DNA from: Paraburkholderia kururiensis JCM 10599 = LMG 19447
GTDB lineage: Bacteria > Pseudomonadota > Gammaproteobacteria > Burkholderiales > Burkholderiaceae
DNA: 64,000 nt
NCBI RefSeq assembly: GCF_003986935.1
Contig: NZ_RJZE01000010.1
Span: 1-64,000 of the forward strand
Reading direction: 5' to 3'
Below the pieces are notes generated by a model, which saw only the letters and a program-made list of their open reading frames with translations, had not been told where the DNA came from and searched no databases. Positions within the stretch are counted from its first letter, which is position 1, and every line of letters begins with the position of its first letter. Shown piece after piece: positions 18,064 to 25,393 of this stretch. Position numbers and translations under genes: made by a program.

Positions 18064-18450
18064 TTATTTCGCGTCGCGCGACGTGGTCGGGTCGAGCGGC
18101 GTCAGCTTGCCCGTTTCGTAGCGGCGCACAGCGGAGGCCGCCATCGCCGCATCCGCGGGGCCGAGCGGCTGCGGCGCCACGAGGTCGCGCGGATTGGCGA
18201 TCTGCGCGGCGAGATTCGTGTACGTGGCGCAGCCCCATTCCATGCGCGGCCGCACGTGCCCCGCATCGATCGCCACCGAGGCGCGCGAGAGGCGCTCGCA
18301 GTCGGGCGGCATCACGGTGTTGCCGCGCAGCGTGAGCACCGAGGTGTCGGGCATGTCGCGCGGCGGATGAAAGCACCCCGCGAGGCTCGCGGCGCAGGCG
18401 CACATGACGAGCCAGCGAACGGGTTCGAACGGAAACGATGCGCGTGTCAT
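18064..18450 (-). CDS. cpaD: CpaD-family pilus lipoprotein, short form
   Basis: A 128-residue lipoprotein with signal ending in SLAGC (cysteine near residue 26). The segment MEWGCATYTNLAAQIANPRDLVAP is the CpaD family hallmark. Family members in alpha-proteobacteria are longer, about 220 residues, so this is a compact version lacking much of the N-terminal half. It is placed between the secretin and TadZ, as in other Tad loci. It probably assists the CpaC secretin at the outer membrane. Confidence 0.82.
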   Translation of the reverse strand: MTRASFPFEPVRWLVMCACAASLAGCFHPPRDMPDTSVLTLRGNTVMPPDCERLSRASVAIDAGHVRPRMEWGCATYTNLAAQIANPRDLVAPQPLGPADAAMAASAVRRYETGKLTPLDPTTSRDAK

Positions 18451-18460
18451 GGCGGGCCTC

Positions 18461-20050
18461 TCAGTAGACGTAGCCGGCCGCGCCCACGAGGCGGGGTTCG
18501 GCGCTGCTCGCCGTGCCGTCGCCCGGGGTATGCCCGAAGCGCCGGCCGAAGCTGTATTCGATGTCGTTGGCCGGCGACTGCAGCGATTCGAGCGGCGAGC
18601 GCAGGCGCGCGGCCTGGGTGGGCTGCACGATGTACGGCGTCACCATGATGACGAGTTCGGTCTTGTTGTTCAGGTAGTTCGTGGAGGAGAACAGCTTGCC
18701 GAGAATCGGAATCGAGCCGAGGCCAGGCAACTGCGACACCGTGTCTTTCGTCACGCTTTGCAGCAGGCCCGCAATCGCGAAGCTCTGGCCGCTGCCCAGT
18801 TCCACCGTGGTATCCGCGCGGCGCACCGAGAGACCCGGCACCGTGATGCCGCCCGTGGTCACGCTGACCGAGGTGTCGATCTGGCTCACTTCCGGGCGCA
18901 CCTTGAGGCTGATGCGGTTGTCGGCGAGCACGGTGGGCGTGAAGTCGAGCTTCACGCCGAACTGCTTGAAATCCACGGTGATGGCGCCGTTCACCTGCGA
19001 GACCGGAATCGGAAATTCGCCCCCCGCGATGAAACTCGCCGTCTGCCCCGAGAGCGCGACCAGGTTCGGTTCGGCGAGCACGGTGAGGAGACCTTCCTCG
19101 TTGAGCGCGTCGATCAGCACCTGGAGGCTGCTGTGGGCGGTCGAAAACGCGCCGAACAGCGAGAATGCGTTGTTCGTCGGCAGGTTGGCCGCGGTCACGC
19201 CATTGGTCGTCGTGAAGATCGGGCGGCCGCTGAAAACGCCGCCGAACCAGTTGCCCGTAGCATTGCCGATAGACTGCCAGTTGATGCCCAGTTGCTGCGT
19301 GACGTTGCGGTCCACTTCCGTGATGCGCACGAGCAACTGCACCTGGAGCGGCCGGGCCACCGTCATGCGGTTGATCAGCACCTCCTTGTCGTCGAGCCAG
19401 GGCGTGACGGCCTGGACGACGGCGTCGGCATCGGCGGCGTTGGCGGCGTCCCCCGCAATCTGCAACGAGCCCACCCCTTCCGTCACGGAGAGCTTCAGGT
19501 TCGGAAAGCGCGCGGCGAGTGCGGCACGCAGCGCGTCGGTGTCGCGCGAAACCGTGATCGCGCGTTGCAGCAGCGTGCGGTTGTTGGGGCCGAGCACATA
19601 GAGCGTCGTGGTGCCGCTCTTCTTGCCGAGCACGAACACGGCGCGCGGCGACGGCACATGGACGTCGGCCACATTGGGGTCGGCTACGAAAACCGAGGTG
19701 GCGTCCTCATTGAGCCGCAGCAAGGTGCCCTTGCCCGCGGTGACGGCGAGCGGTCCGCTTCCGTATGCGGGGAGTTCGGCGCGCGCCGCGTTGGTTTCGT
19801 GCGTGTCGTGTGAACTGCGCGATGCGGCAGCTTCCTTCCTGTTTGCGCCGATCGCCTGACGACCGGCCACCGTTGCCTCGCCCTGCGGCGCAGCCGCCTG
19901 CGCGGGCACGATCCACGTGAGCGCGGCCCACGCGAGCCCGGCCGCCCGGATGAACGCCCAGACGCGTGCCCAGACGCGCGCCCGGCACGCCGCGCGTCGA
20001 GTTCCGGCGTACGGCGCGGCGCTGCGAATCGGACTATAGGGCTGGCTCAT
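18461..20050 (-). CDS. cpaC: CpaC/RcpA, Flp pilus outer-membrane secretin
   Basis: A 529-residue secretin. Signal peptide within the first 55 residues, N-terminal pilus domain (GKGTLLRLNEDATSVFVADPNVADVHVPSP), a BON-like middle (LKLSVTEGVGSLQIAG), and the type II/III secretin domain from about 245 (LLVRITEVDRNVTQQLGINW, VLAEPNLVALSGQTASFIAGGEFP, LGSGQSFAIAGLL, TELVIMVTPYIV). It forms the pore for the Flp fibre. The ATG at 20050 has AGGA nine bases upstream; a TTG at 20086 overlapping the cpaB stop is possible. The DNA for residues 33-43 carries a small direct repeat (RVWARVW). Confidence 0.92.
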   Translation of the reverse strand: MSQPYSPIRSAAPYAGTRRAACRARVWARVWAFIRAAGLAWAALTWIVPAQAAAPQGEATVAGRQAIGANRKEAAASRSSHDTHETNAARAELPAYGSGPLAVTAGKGTLLRLNEDATSVFVADPNVADVHVPSPRAVFVLGKKSGTTTLYVLGPNNRTLLQRAITVSRDTDALRAALAARFPNLKLSVTEGVGSLQIAGDAANAADADAVVQAVTPWLDDKEVLINRMTVARPLQVQLLVRITEVDRNVTQQLGINWQSIGNATGNWFGGVFSGRPIFTTTNGVTAANLPTNNAFSLFGAFSTAHSSLQVLIDALNEEGLLTVLAEPNLVALSGQTASFIAGGEFPIPVSQVNGAITVDFKQFGVKLDFTPTVLADNRISLKVRPEVSQIDTSVSVTTGGITVPGLSVRRADTTVELGSGQSFAIAGLLQSVTKDTVSQLPGLGSIPILGKLFSSTNYLNNKTELVIMVTPYIVQPTQAARLRSPLESLQSPANDIEYSFGRRFGHTPGDGTASSAEPRLVGAAGYVY

Positions 20051-20082
20051 GCTTCGGGTTCCTGAAAAAGGCACCATGCGCG

Positions 20083-21111
20083 TCAACGCGTGGGTTGCTC
20101 GGGTGCGCCCGGCGCCGGCGGCGGGCCGCCCGCCGGCATGCCGGCGTTGCCCGACAGGGCCGCCGCAGCAGCCGCCATGGTCGAGGGCAGCGGCGGCGTG
20201 CCGGCACTGCCGCCACCCAGGTTGTCCGAGCGTTCCGAACCGCGATAGATGACAACGGACTTCGGCGTGGGCGCGACGGCAACAGGCGCGCCTTGCGGGG
20301 CGCGCGCCATGTGCGGGGCCGGCAATTCGCGTACCGCGCTCGAGATGTCGCCCGCCCAGACGGGGCGTGCCTGCAGCGGTCCCGAGGCCGGTACGGCGGA
20401 GGCCGCGTCGGCCTCGCGGCTCGCCTTCGCGAAGCTGCGCAGCGCGAACGACAGGCTGCCGAGGCGCGCTGCGACCGACACCACTTCGGCCATGTGCGGT
20501 GTAACTTCCAGCGTCACGGTGCGCGCGCGGTTGTTGGCGTCGGGGGCGTCGCTCGTTTTCGGGCGGCTCAGTTCCGAGCCCACCGCCAGCACGCGCACGC
20601 GCTCCACGACGGTTTCGCTCGATACGGCGAGGTCCGGAGAATCCGTGCGGTGGTCCATCTGCTGGGTGAGCAGCAGGTCCACGTAATCACCCGGCTGGAT
20701 CAGACCGGCGTTGCCGGACACATCGTCGATCGCGACCGAGACAGCGCGCATGTCGGGCTTGAGTGTCGCGGCGAGGAAACCCGGCGCGCTCGGCAGAATC
20801 ACCTCGTCGGGGCCGAGCACGGTGCCCGCCGCGGCTGCGTGACGCAGCAGCGCGCCCTTCAATTCGATGGCGTTCGGCGCGTTGGCGATGATGGCAGCGG
20901 CCGGCACGTTGCCTGCTGGCACGTCTTTCCAGGCGAGGTCGTCGTCGCGCAGCAGCAGACCTTGCGGCAAATCTGCCGCGCTCACGCGGATCTTCACGGT
21001 GGACACGGCCTGAGCCGCGGGATGCGAAATGCTCGCCACGACCGTTCGCACGATCAACGCGATCAGTACGGCGCCCACGAGCAGCAGCAGAATCTTGATG
21101 ATGTTCGACAT
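20083..21111 (-). CDS. cpaB: CpaB/RcpC, pilus assembly protein with SAF domain
   Basis: A 342-residue protein with an N-terminal membrane helix (KILLLLVGAVLIALIVRTVV), a SAF domain about 40-105 (ADLPQGLLLRDDDLAW), and the RcpC segment (AVSVAIDDVSGNAGLIQPGDYVDLLLT). The C-terminal 60 residues are rich in Gly, Ala and Pro. CpaB/RcpC is periplasmic and helps gate or assemble the secretin. It lies 12 bp after tadV and 32 bp before cpaC. Confidence 0.9.
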   Translation of the reverse strand: MSNIIKILLLLVGAVLIALIVRTVVASISHPAAQAVSTVKIRVSAADLPQGLLLRDDDLAWKDVPAGNVPAAAIIANAPNAIELKGALLRHAAAAGTVLGPDEVILPSAPGFLAATLKPDMRAVSVAIDDVSGNAGLIQPGDYVDLLLTQQMDHRTDSPDLAVSSETVVERVRVLAVGSELSRPKTSDAPDANNRARTVTLEVTPHMAEVVSVAARLGSLSFALRSFAKASREADAASAVPASGPLQARPVWAGDISSAVRELPAPHMARAPQGAPVAVAPTPKSVVIYRGSERSDNLGGGSAGTPPLPSTMAAAAAALSGNAGMPAGGPPPAPGAPEQPTR

Positions 21112-21123
21112 GGCGGGCCCCTT

Positions 21124-21633
21124 CTATCGCACAGCCAGCAGCGAGAACCACGCGGGCAGACCGATCACGGCCGTGCCACCCGCAGCGAGCGCAACGCCAT
21201 AGGGCACGCCGCGCGTGCCCGAAAACATCGCCAGCGCCCGCACCGCTCGCGCCCGATGCTGCGGGTCAAGACGCTGCGTCGCGAGGCTGACGAGCGCGAC
21301 TACCGTGCCGCTCACCGATATCAGCACGAGTGCGGGCCACGAGAGCGGCAGGCCCGCCCACAGAAAGATCGCCGCGGCCAGCTTGGCGTCGCCGCCGCCC
21401 ATCCAGCCGAGCGCGAACAATACGGCACAGACCGCGAAGACCACGCCGGCCAGCGCCACGTGAGACAGCACATCGGACGCGCTGCGGTGAACCACGAGCG
21501 CATCCGCGAAGAAAAGCAGCCCGAGTGCGAGCACGGATCGCGTAGGCAAGCGTCGCGCGCGCACGTCGATGACGGCGAGCGAGAACAGCACGGCCAGCGC
21601 CACAGCCCGAAGGGCGAGAGAAAGTAACGGCAT
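21124..21633 (-). CDS. tadV: TadV/CpaA, A24-type prepilin peptidase
   Basis: A 169-residue membrane aspartic protease with about six helices. The two catalytic aspartates are visible in VIDVRARRLP (near residue 23) and GGGDAKLAAA (about residue 80). It is expected to cleave Flp and the TadE-type pseudopilins after Gly in the N-terminal leader. Unlike PilD of type IVa systems it has no N-terminal methyltransferase domain. It is the second gene of the operon, 49 bp after flp, with a stem-loop in the gap. Confidence 0.92.
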   Translation of the reverse strand: MPLLSLALRAVALAVLFSLAVIDVRARRLPTRSVLALGLLFFADALVVHRSASDVLSHVALAGVVFAVCAVLFALGWMGGGDAKLAAAIFLWAGLPLSWPALVLISVSGTVVALVSLATQRLDPQHRARAVRALAMFSGTRGVPYGVALAAGGTAVIGLPAWFSLLAVR

Positions 21634-21642
21634 GATGCAAGC

Positions 21643-21671
21643 AGGGGAACCGGCACGCGGCAGACTCCCCT
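21643..21671 (-). promoter_or_regulatory. Stem-loop between flp and tadV
   Basis: Inverted repeat aggggA / tcccct (6 bp) with a 17-base GC-rich loop, in the 49-bp gap after the flp stop. Position fits a partial terminator or mRNA stabiliser that lets the pilin be made in excess over the assembly genes. The stem is short, so this is tentative. Confidence 0.3.
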
Positions 21672-21682
21672 CGCCAGACGAA

Positions 21683-21862
21683 TCAGCTTCCTGAAGCGGT
21701 GGTGATCTTCGTAAAGAGACCCGTGAACAGGTTTCCGATGCTCGTGTTGAATGCCGTTCCGACAGCGGTCAGTGCAACAGCAACGATGCCGGCCATGATG
21801 GCGTACTCCATGGCGCTTACGCCACGTTCGTCGCGGACAAATGCCTTCAGAAGTTTGCGCAT
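21683..21862 (-). CDS. flp: Flp-family major pilin
   Basis: A 59-residue prepilin: MRKLLKAFVRDERG leader, then VSAMEYAIMAGIVAVAL. The cut site is after Gly14, with Glu at +5 and Tyr at +6, the defining Flp motif. It is followed by a hydrophobic helix and a short Ser/Thr/Gly-rich tail (TKITTASGS). The start has AAGGAA eight bases upstream. It is the first gene of the Tad operon and the structural subunit of the fibre, used in adhesion and biofilm formation. It is preceded by a long gene-free region likely to hold its promoter. Confidence 0.93.
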   Translation of the reverse strand: MRKLLKAFVRDERGVSAMEYAIMAGIVAVALTAVGTAFNTSIGNLFTGLFTKITTASGS

Positions 21863-22493
21863 TTGAGATTCCTTTTCCCAAGGAGTTGAACAAGGGCGGC
21901 CTTCCGGACATCCGTAAAACGATTGCGATATACGGACCCAGGATGGCTAGGCAAGTTAACGGCGAGCCGTTTTTTATCTTTAGGAATACGAGATTCCTGC
22001 GCGCTTTCCCTGGTGCCGATGCGAGACGAAACGCAGGGTCGTTCATTTGATTTGGCTCAATGTCCGCCTCGCGCAATTGTCGTTGCGTGCAAGGTCGTGC
22101 GTGCGCGCCTGTGCCGTCAGGCGTTAGGTACGGTGAGCGTCAGACGTTCTGAACCTCTTTAGATTGTTCTTTTAGTTCAAGCGCGAAGCGCTATGATCTG
22201 ATGAATGTGTGCGCGCTGGACGGCACGATTTTCCGACCCATTGTTCTGGACTTCGAAAGATGCGAACCGTGCATGAAACACGAATTTCGCGCGATGCCTG
22301 GTGCTTTCCCTGGCCACACCTTCATGACGCGGAAAAACTGCCGTGCTACGAAGCGCCGCACCGCCCGGGCAGGTGTTCGTGTCGATCGGGAAGACGAAAT
22401 GACAACGGGCGACCGGTTGCTGACCGGTCGCCCGTTTGAACTCGAGAATGACTTGTGCTGTGGCGGCCCCGGTAGCCGGAGCCGGCCCCGGAA
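21863..22493. other. Intergenic region between flp and galU
   Basis: Gene-free 631 bp between the start of the pilin gene and the end of galU, both on the minus strand. The half next to flp holds AT-rich patches (near 21966-21985 and 22155-22175) and must contain the pilin promoter. A near repeat of gagattcc occurs at 21865 and 21989. A candidate sigma-54 site (ggcac near 22017) lacks the -12 element. Near galU is a strong hairpin, listed separately. Short open frames here have no start signals or motifs. Confidence 0.5.
22404..22436 (-). terminator. Terminator hairpin of galU
   Basis: Perfect 14-bp inverted repeat (aacgggcgaccggt / accggtcgcccgtt) with a five-base loop, 58 bp past the galU stop. 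On the minus strand it is followed by gtcatttcgtctt, a weak T-rich run. It also separates galU from the pilin promoter. Confidence 0.7.
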
Positions 22494-23387
22494 TCAGGCG
22501 GCCGCCGCCGTGATCAGGGTGGGCAGATACGCCTGCAGATATTCCTCGAACTCGTCCTTGACTTCGGGGTGGCGCAGCGCGAACTCCACCGTCGCCTTGA
22601 GGTAGCCGATCTTGCTGCCGCAGTCGAAGCGCGTGCCGTGATAGCGGTACGCCAGTACCTGTTCCTCGGCGAGCAGCGATTGCAGCGCGTCGGTCAGCTG
22701 CAGCTCACCGCCGGTGCCTGGATTCAGTGCGCGAATGTGCTTGAAGATGGTCGGCATCAACACGTAGCGCCCCACCACGCCGAGGTTCGACGGCGCCACT
22801 TCCGGAGCCGGCTTTTCGACGATGCCCGAAAGCTTGATGACATCCTCTTCCCATTCACGGCCGTCCACCACGCCGTACGAGCGGCTGTGCTCGCGCGCGA
22901 TCGTCTCCACGCCCACCACGGAGCTGTGATAGTGGTTGAAGACGTTGACGAGCTGCTTCATGACCGGCGTCGTGCTGTGCAGCAGGTCGTCCGCGAGAAT
23001 CACGGCGAACGGGCTGTCACCCACGAGCTTTTCGGCGCACAGCACCGCGTGCCCCAGGCCCAGCGCTTCGGGCTGGCGCACGTAGAAACAATCCACGTGA
23101 CTCGGCTTGATGCTGCGCACGAGTTCGAGCAGCTTGTCCTTGCGGCGTGCTTCGAGTTCCGCCTCGATCTCGTACGACTTGTCGAAATGGTCTTCAATGG
23201 CGCGTTTGCTGCGGCCCGTTACGAAGATCATCTCCGTGATGCCCGCCGCGATCGCCTCTTCTACCGCGTACTGGATCAGCGGTTTGTCCACGATGGGCAG
23301 CATTTCCTTCGGGCTTGCCTTGGTAGCGGGCAAAAAGCGTGTCCCGAGACCAGCCACAGGAAAGACAGCTTTGGTAACTTTTAGCAT
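22494..23387 (-). CDS. galU: UTP-glucose-1-phosphate uridylyltransferase (BceT counterpart)
   Basis: A 297-residue nucleotidyltransferase making UDP-glucose from UTP and glucose 1-phosphate. Motifs: [23 protein letters not shown] (nucleotide loop, residues 6-28), [28 protein letters not shown], and [12 protein letters not shown] near the end. UDP-glucose feeds BceC (to UDP-glucuronate), the priming transferase BceB, and a galactose branch by epimerisation. Its place at the edge of the exopolysaccharide locus matches bceT of the bce-II cluster in B. cenocepacia. The start at 23387 gives the standard N-terminus; the longer frame to 23660 has none of the family features. Confidence 0.95.
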   Translation of the reverse strand: MLKVTKAVFPVAGLGTRFLPATKASPKEMLPIVDKPLIQYAVEEAIAAGITEMIFVTGRSKRAIEDHFDKSYEIEAELEARRKDKLLELVRSIKPSHVDCFYVRQPEALGLGHAVLCAEKLVGDSPFAVILADDLLHSTTPVMKQLVNVFNHYHSSVVGVETIAREHSRSYGVVDGREWEEDVIKLSGIVEKPAPEVAPSNLGVVGRYVLMPTIFKHIRALNPGTGGELQLTDALQSLLAEEQVLAYRYHGTRFDCGSKIGYLKATVEFALRHPEVKDEFEEYLQAYLPTLITAAAA

Positions 23388-23679
23388 TGCAGGTATTCCC
23401 CCATCGATTGCCGATATATGGCACGCCAGTGCAGCGGCGAGCCGGCATCCCCGAAAAGTCTGGTGGAAATTATTTTTGTGACATGGCGTATTCATTGCCT
23501 CTTTGAATACGCTAGCAGGAAAAAAATAGGTGGTATGCGCGGAACCGAACTCATGTGGATACCGCCGCCGGAAAGATTTGCAGCCGGCAAAATTGCGGTG
23601 CAGCATGATTTTCCGGCCTGAATGGCCTCGCCGACATAACGCACACGACATGCCACGCATACCCGAGCAGAGCGCCAGT

Positions 23680-23823
23680 CTACTCGGTTTCGTCGGCGTC
23701 CGGCAACTTGCCGGAAGACGTCGTAAAGCGCCGGATCGGCTCGTTGCGCAAGGCTTCCCGGTAGGCCGAAGCGGCCACGAGAATCAGGATGACGGCAATG
23801 CCCGCCAGTAGATGCAGATTCAT
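23680..23823 (-). CDS. 47-residue single-pass membrane protein
   Basis: Small frame, [19 protein letters not shown] then [13 protein letters not shown] and an acidic C-terminus (DADETE). It is one predicted membrane helix with a charged cytoplasmic tail. It sits between galU and the divergent acyltransferase, 292 bp upstream of galU on the same strand. I do not recognise a family. It may be a small accessory protein of the polysaccharide machinery or a chance frame; the clean membrane helix and charge layout favour a real gene. Confidence 0.45.
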   Translation of the reverse strand: MNLHLLAGIAVILILVAASAYREALRNEPIRRFTTSSGKLPDADETE

Positions 23824-24085
23824 GGCTCTACCCTTGAACAGAAGAATGCGAGATTCACCAAGATTCAAGTTATCACGAAAAAAACGGCAAATAATTCAGG
23901 ACGAAATCCCGCCGAGAGCCCGCTTCCTGTGAATGGCTTTATTTCCGGGCGATATCTTTGTGTCAGGTTACAACGCGATTTTTTATCCATTTTTTCGCTG
24001 CATTTTTGGCCATCCCGCTGCACTACGATTGGGGCAGGCGCATCGACGCGCCTGTCATCACCCGTTATCCGTCACGAGGACCCGA

Positions 24086-25393
24086 ATGAGCGATCCCGCA
24101 CTCGATGCCGCCGGTTCGTCCCTGCGCGTCGCCGCCGTCCGCGAAACGCTTCGCGACACGCTCCATGTCGATGCGGCAGCCGGCAAGGAACACCTCATCG
24201 ACGCCATGCGCGGCTTCGCAGCGCTGCTCGTCGCCTACTTCCACTGCCGCCAGGTGGTGTGGGTCGGGATGCAGAGCTTCCATCAGGCAATGGGACACGC
24301 GCTCACGCCGGGCGCAATTGCCGCGTGGCTTACGCTGCCGGTTGCCTGGGGTTCTGCCGGCGTGCCGATCTTTTTCGTGATCAGCGGTTATTGCATTCAC
24401 CGCGGCGGCGCCCAGCGGCTCGCGGCACAACCAGGCTACCGCCTCCCTACCCTCAATTTCTGGGCGCGCCGCTTCGCGCGCATCTATCCGGTGCTGCTGG
24501 CCGCCCTGATTCTCACGTTCGTACTCGACTCCATCAGCCTGCAACTGCCGCCCGTGAGCCACAAGATTCGCGACATCGGGCTGCAGGCGTTCCTCGTCAA
24601 TCTGTTCTCGCTGCAAGGCGTGGCCGGCAAGACCTATGGTTCGAACGGCGCGCTCTGGACGCTCTCGCTCGAAATCCAGTTCTACGCGGTCTATCCGCTC
24701 GTGTTCGCGCTCAGAAAGCGGATTGGCATGCCTGCGCTCGTGGCGCTCGTCGCACTCGTCAACGTGGCCTCGGCCTGGCTGCTCGAGCGGCACGATCTGC
24801 AGTTCTTCACGTCGTACTGGCTCTCGTGGATGCTGGGCGCGTGGATTGCCGACGCGGGTGCCATGCGGCCTGCAGCGGCCTTTGTACCGGTCGCATCGGG
24901 CGCCGCTATGCCGCGTCGGCAGCCGTCGCGCCTCTGGTATGCCGCTGCGGCCGCGCTCATCGTGCTGGGCTGCGGCGCATTTCACTTCGGCCAGTACGGT
25001 GCATTCCAGCTTTGGGCCACGGGCTTCGCGTGCTGGCTCTACGCGGCGCTTGGCCGGCAAGCGGCACAAGCGGCACAAGCGGCCTCGCGCGGCGCGGCGG
25101 CACGCACAGGCAACGGTGCGCCGGGGCTCGCGCTCAGCGTGCTGTCACGCTTCGGCGACTTCAGCTACTCGCTCTATCTGATCCATCTGCCCATCTTCGT
25201 GCTGCTCGGCTCGCTGTTCTTCCGCTCCGAACTGCAGCTTGCGATCTGGCCGTCGTTCGCTTTCATGCTCGCCGTGCTGCCCGTGGCCTGGCTCTTCTAT
25301 CGCATCGTCGAACTGCCTGCCATGCGCTGGTCCGCGAGGCTCAAGCCGCGCGCGGCCAAACCGCTGGCAACGCCTCAAGGCGTCCAGCGATAA
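24086..25393 (+). CDS. Acyltransferase family 3 membrane protein (BceS-like)
   Basis: A 435-residue acyltransferase with about ten membrane helices. Family marks: LIDAMRGFAALLVAYFHCRQ (about 34-55, with the catalytic-type His), GVPIFFVISGYCI, FWARRFARIYPVLL, LWTLSLEIQFYAVYPL and FSYSLYLIHLPIFVLLG. Family members O-acetylate or acylate sugars of polysaccharides at the cytoplasmic or periplasmic face. Cepacian is heavily acetylated and its cluster encodes acyltransferases (bceO, bceS, bceU); by order next to galU this corresponds to bceS. GAGG at 24075-24078 supports the start. The 3 prime end overlaps the end of the opposing beta-propeller gene by 19 bp. Confidence 0.88.
   Translation: MSDPALDAAGSSLRVAAVRETLRDTLHVDAAAGKEHLIDAMRGFAALLVAYFHCRQVVWVGMQSFHQAMGHALTPGAIAAWLTLPVAWGSAGVPIFFVISGYCIHRGGAQRLAAQPGYRLPTLNFWARRFARIYPVLLAALILTFVLDSISLQLPPVSHKIRDIGLQAFLVNLFSLQGVAGKTYGSNGALWTLSLEIQFYAVYPLVFALRKRIGMPALVALVALVNVASAWLLERHDLQFFTSYWLSWMLGAWIADAGAMRPAAAFVPVASGAAMPRRQPSRLWYAAAAALIVLGCGAFHFGQYGAFQLWATGFACWLYAALGRQAAQAAQAASRGAAARTGNGAPGLALSVLSRFGDFSYSLYLIHLPIFVLLGSLFFRSELQLAIWPSFAFMLAVLPVAWLFYRIVELPAMRWSARLKPRAAKPLATPQGVQR

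Noticed and set aside
22010..22035. Possible sigma-54 promoter of flp (ggcac box)
   Set aside because: The -24-like element is present on the minus strand but the -12 element is not at the required distance.
22201..22605. Open frame crossing the galU terminator into galU
   Set aside because: Runs through a hairpin and into the antisense strand of a real gene; no motifs or ribosome-binding site.
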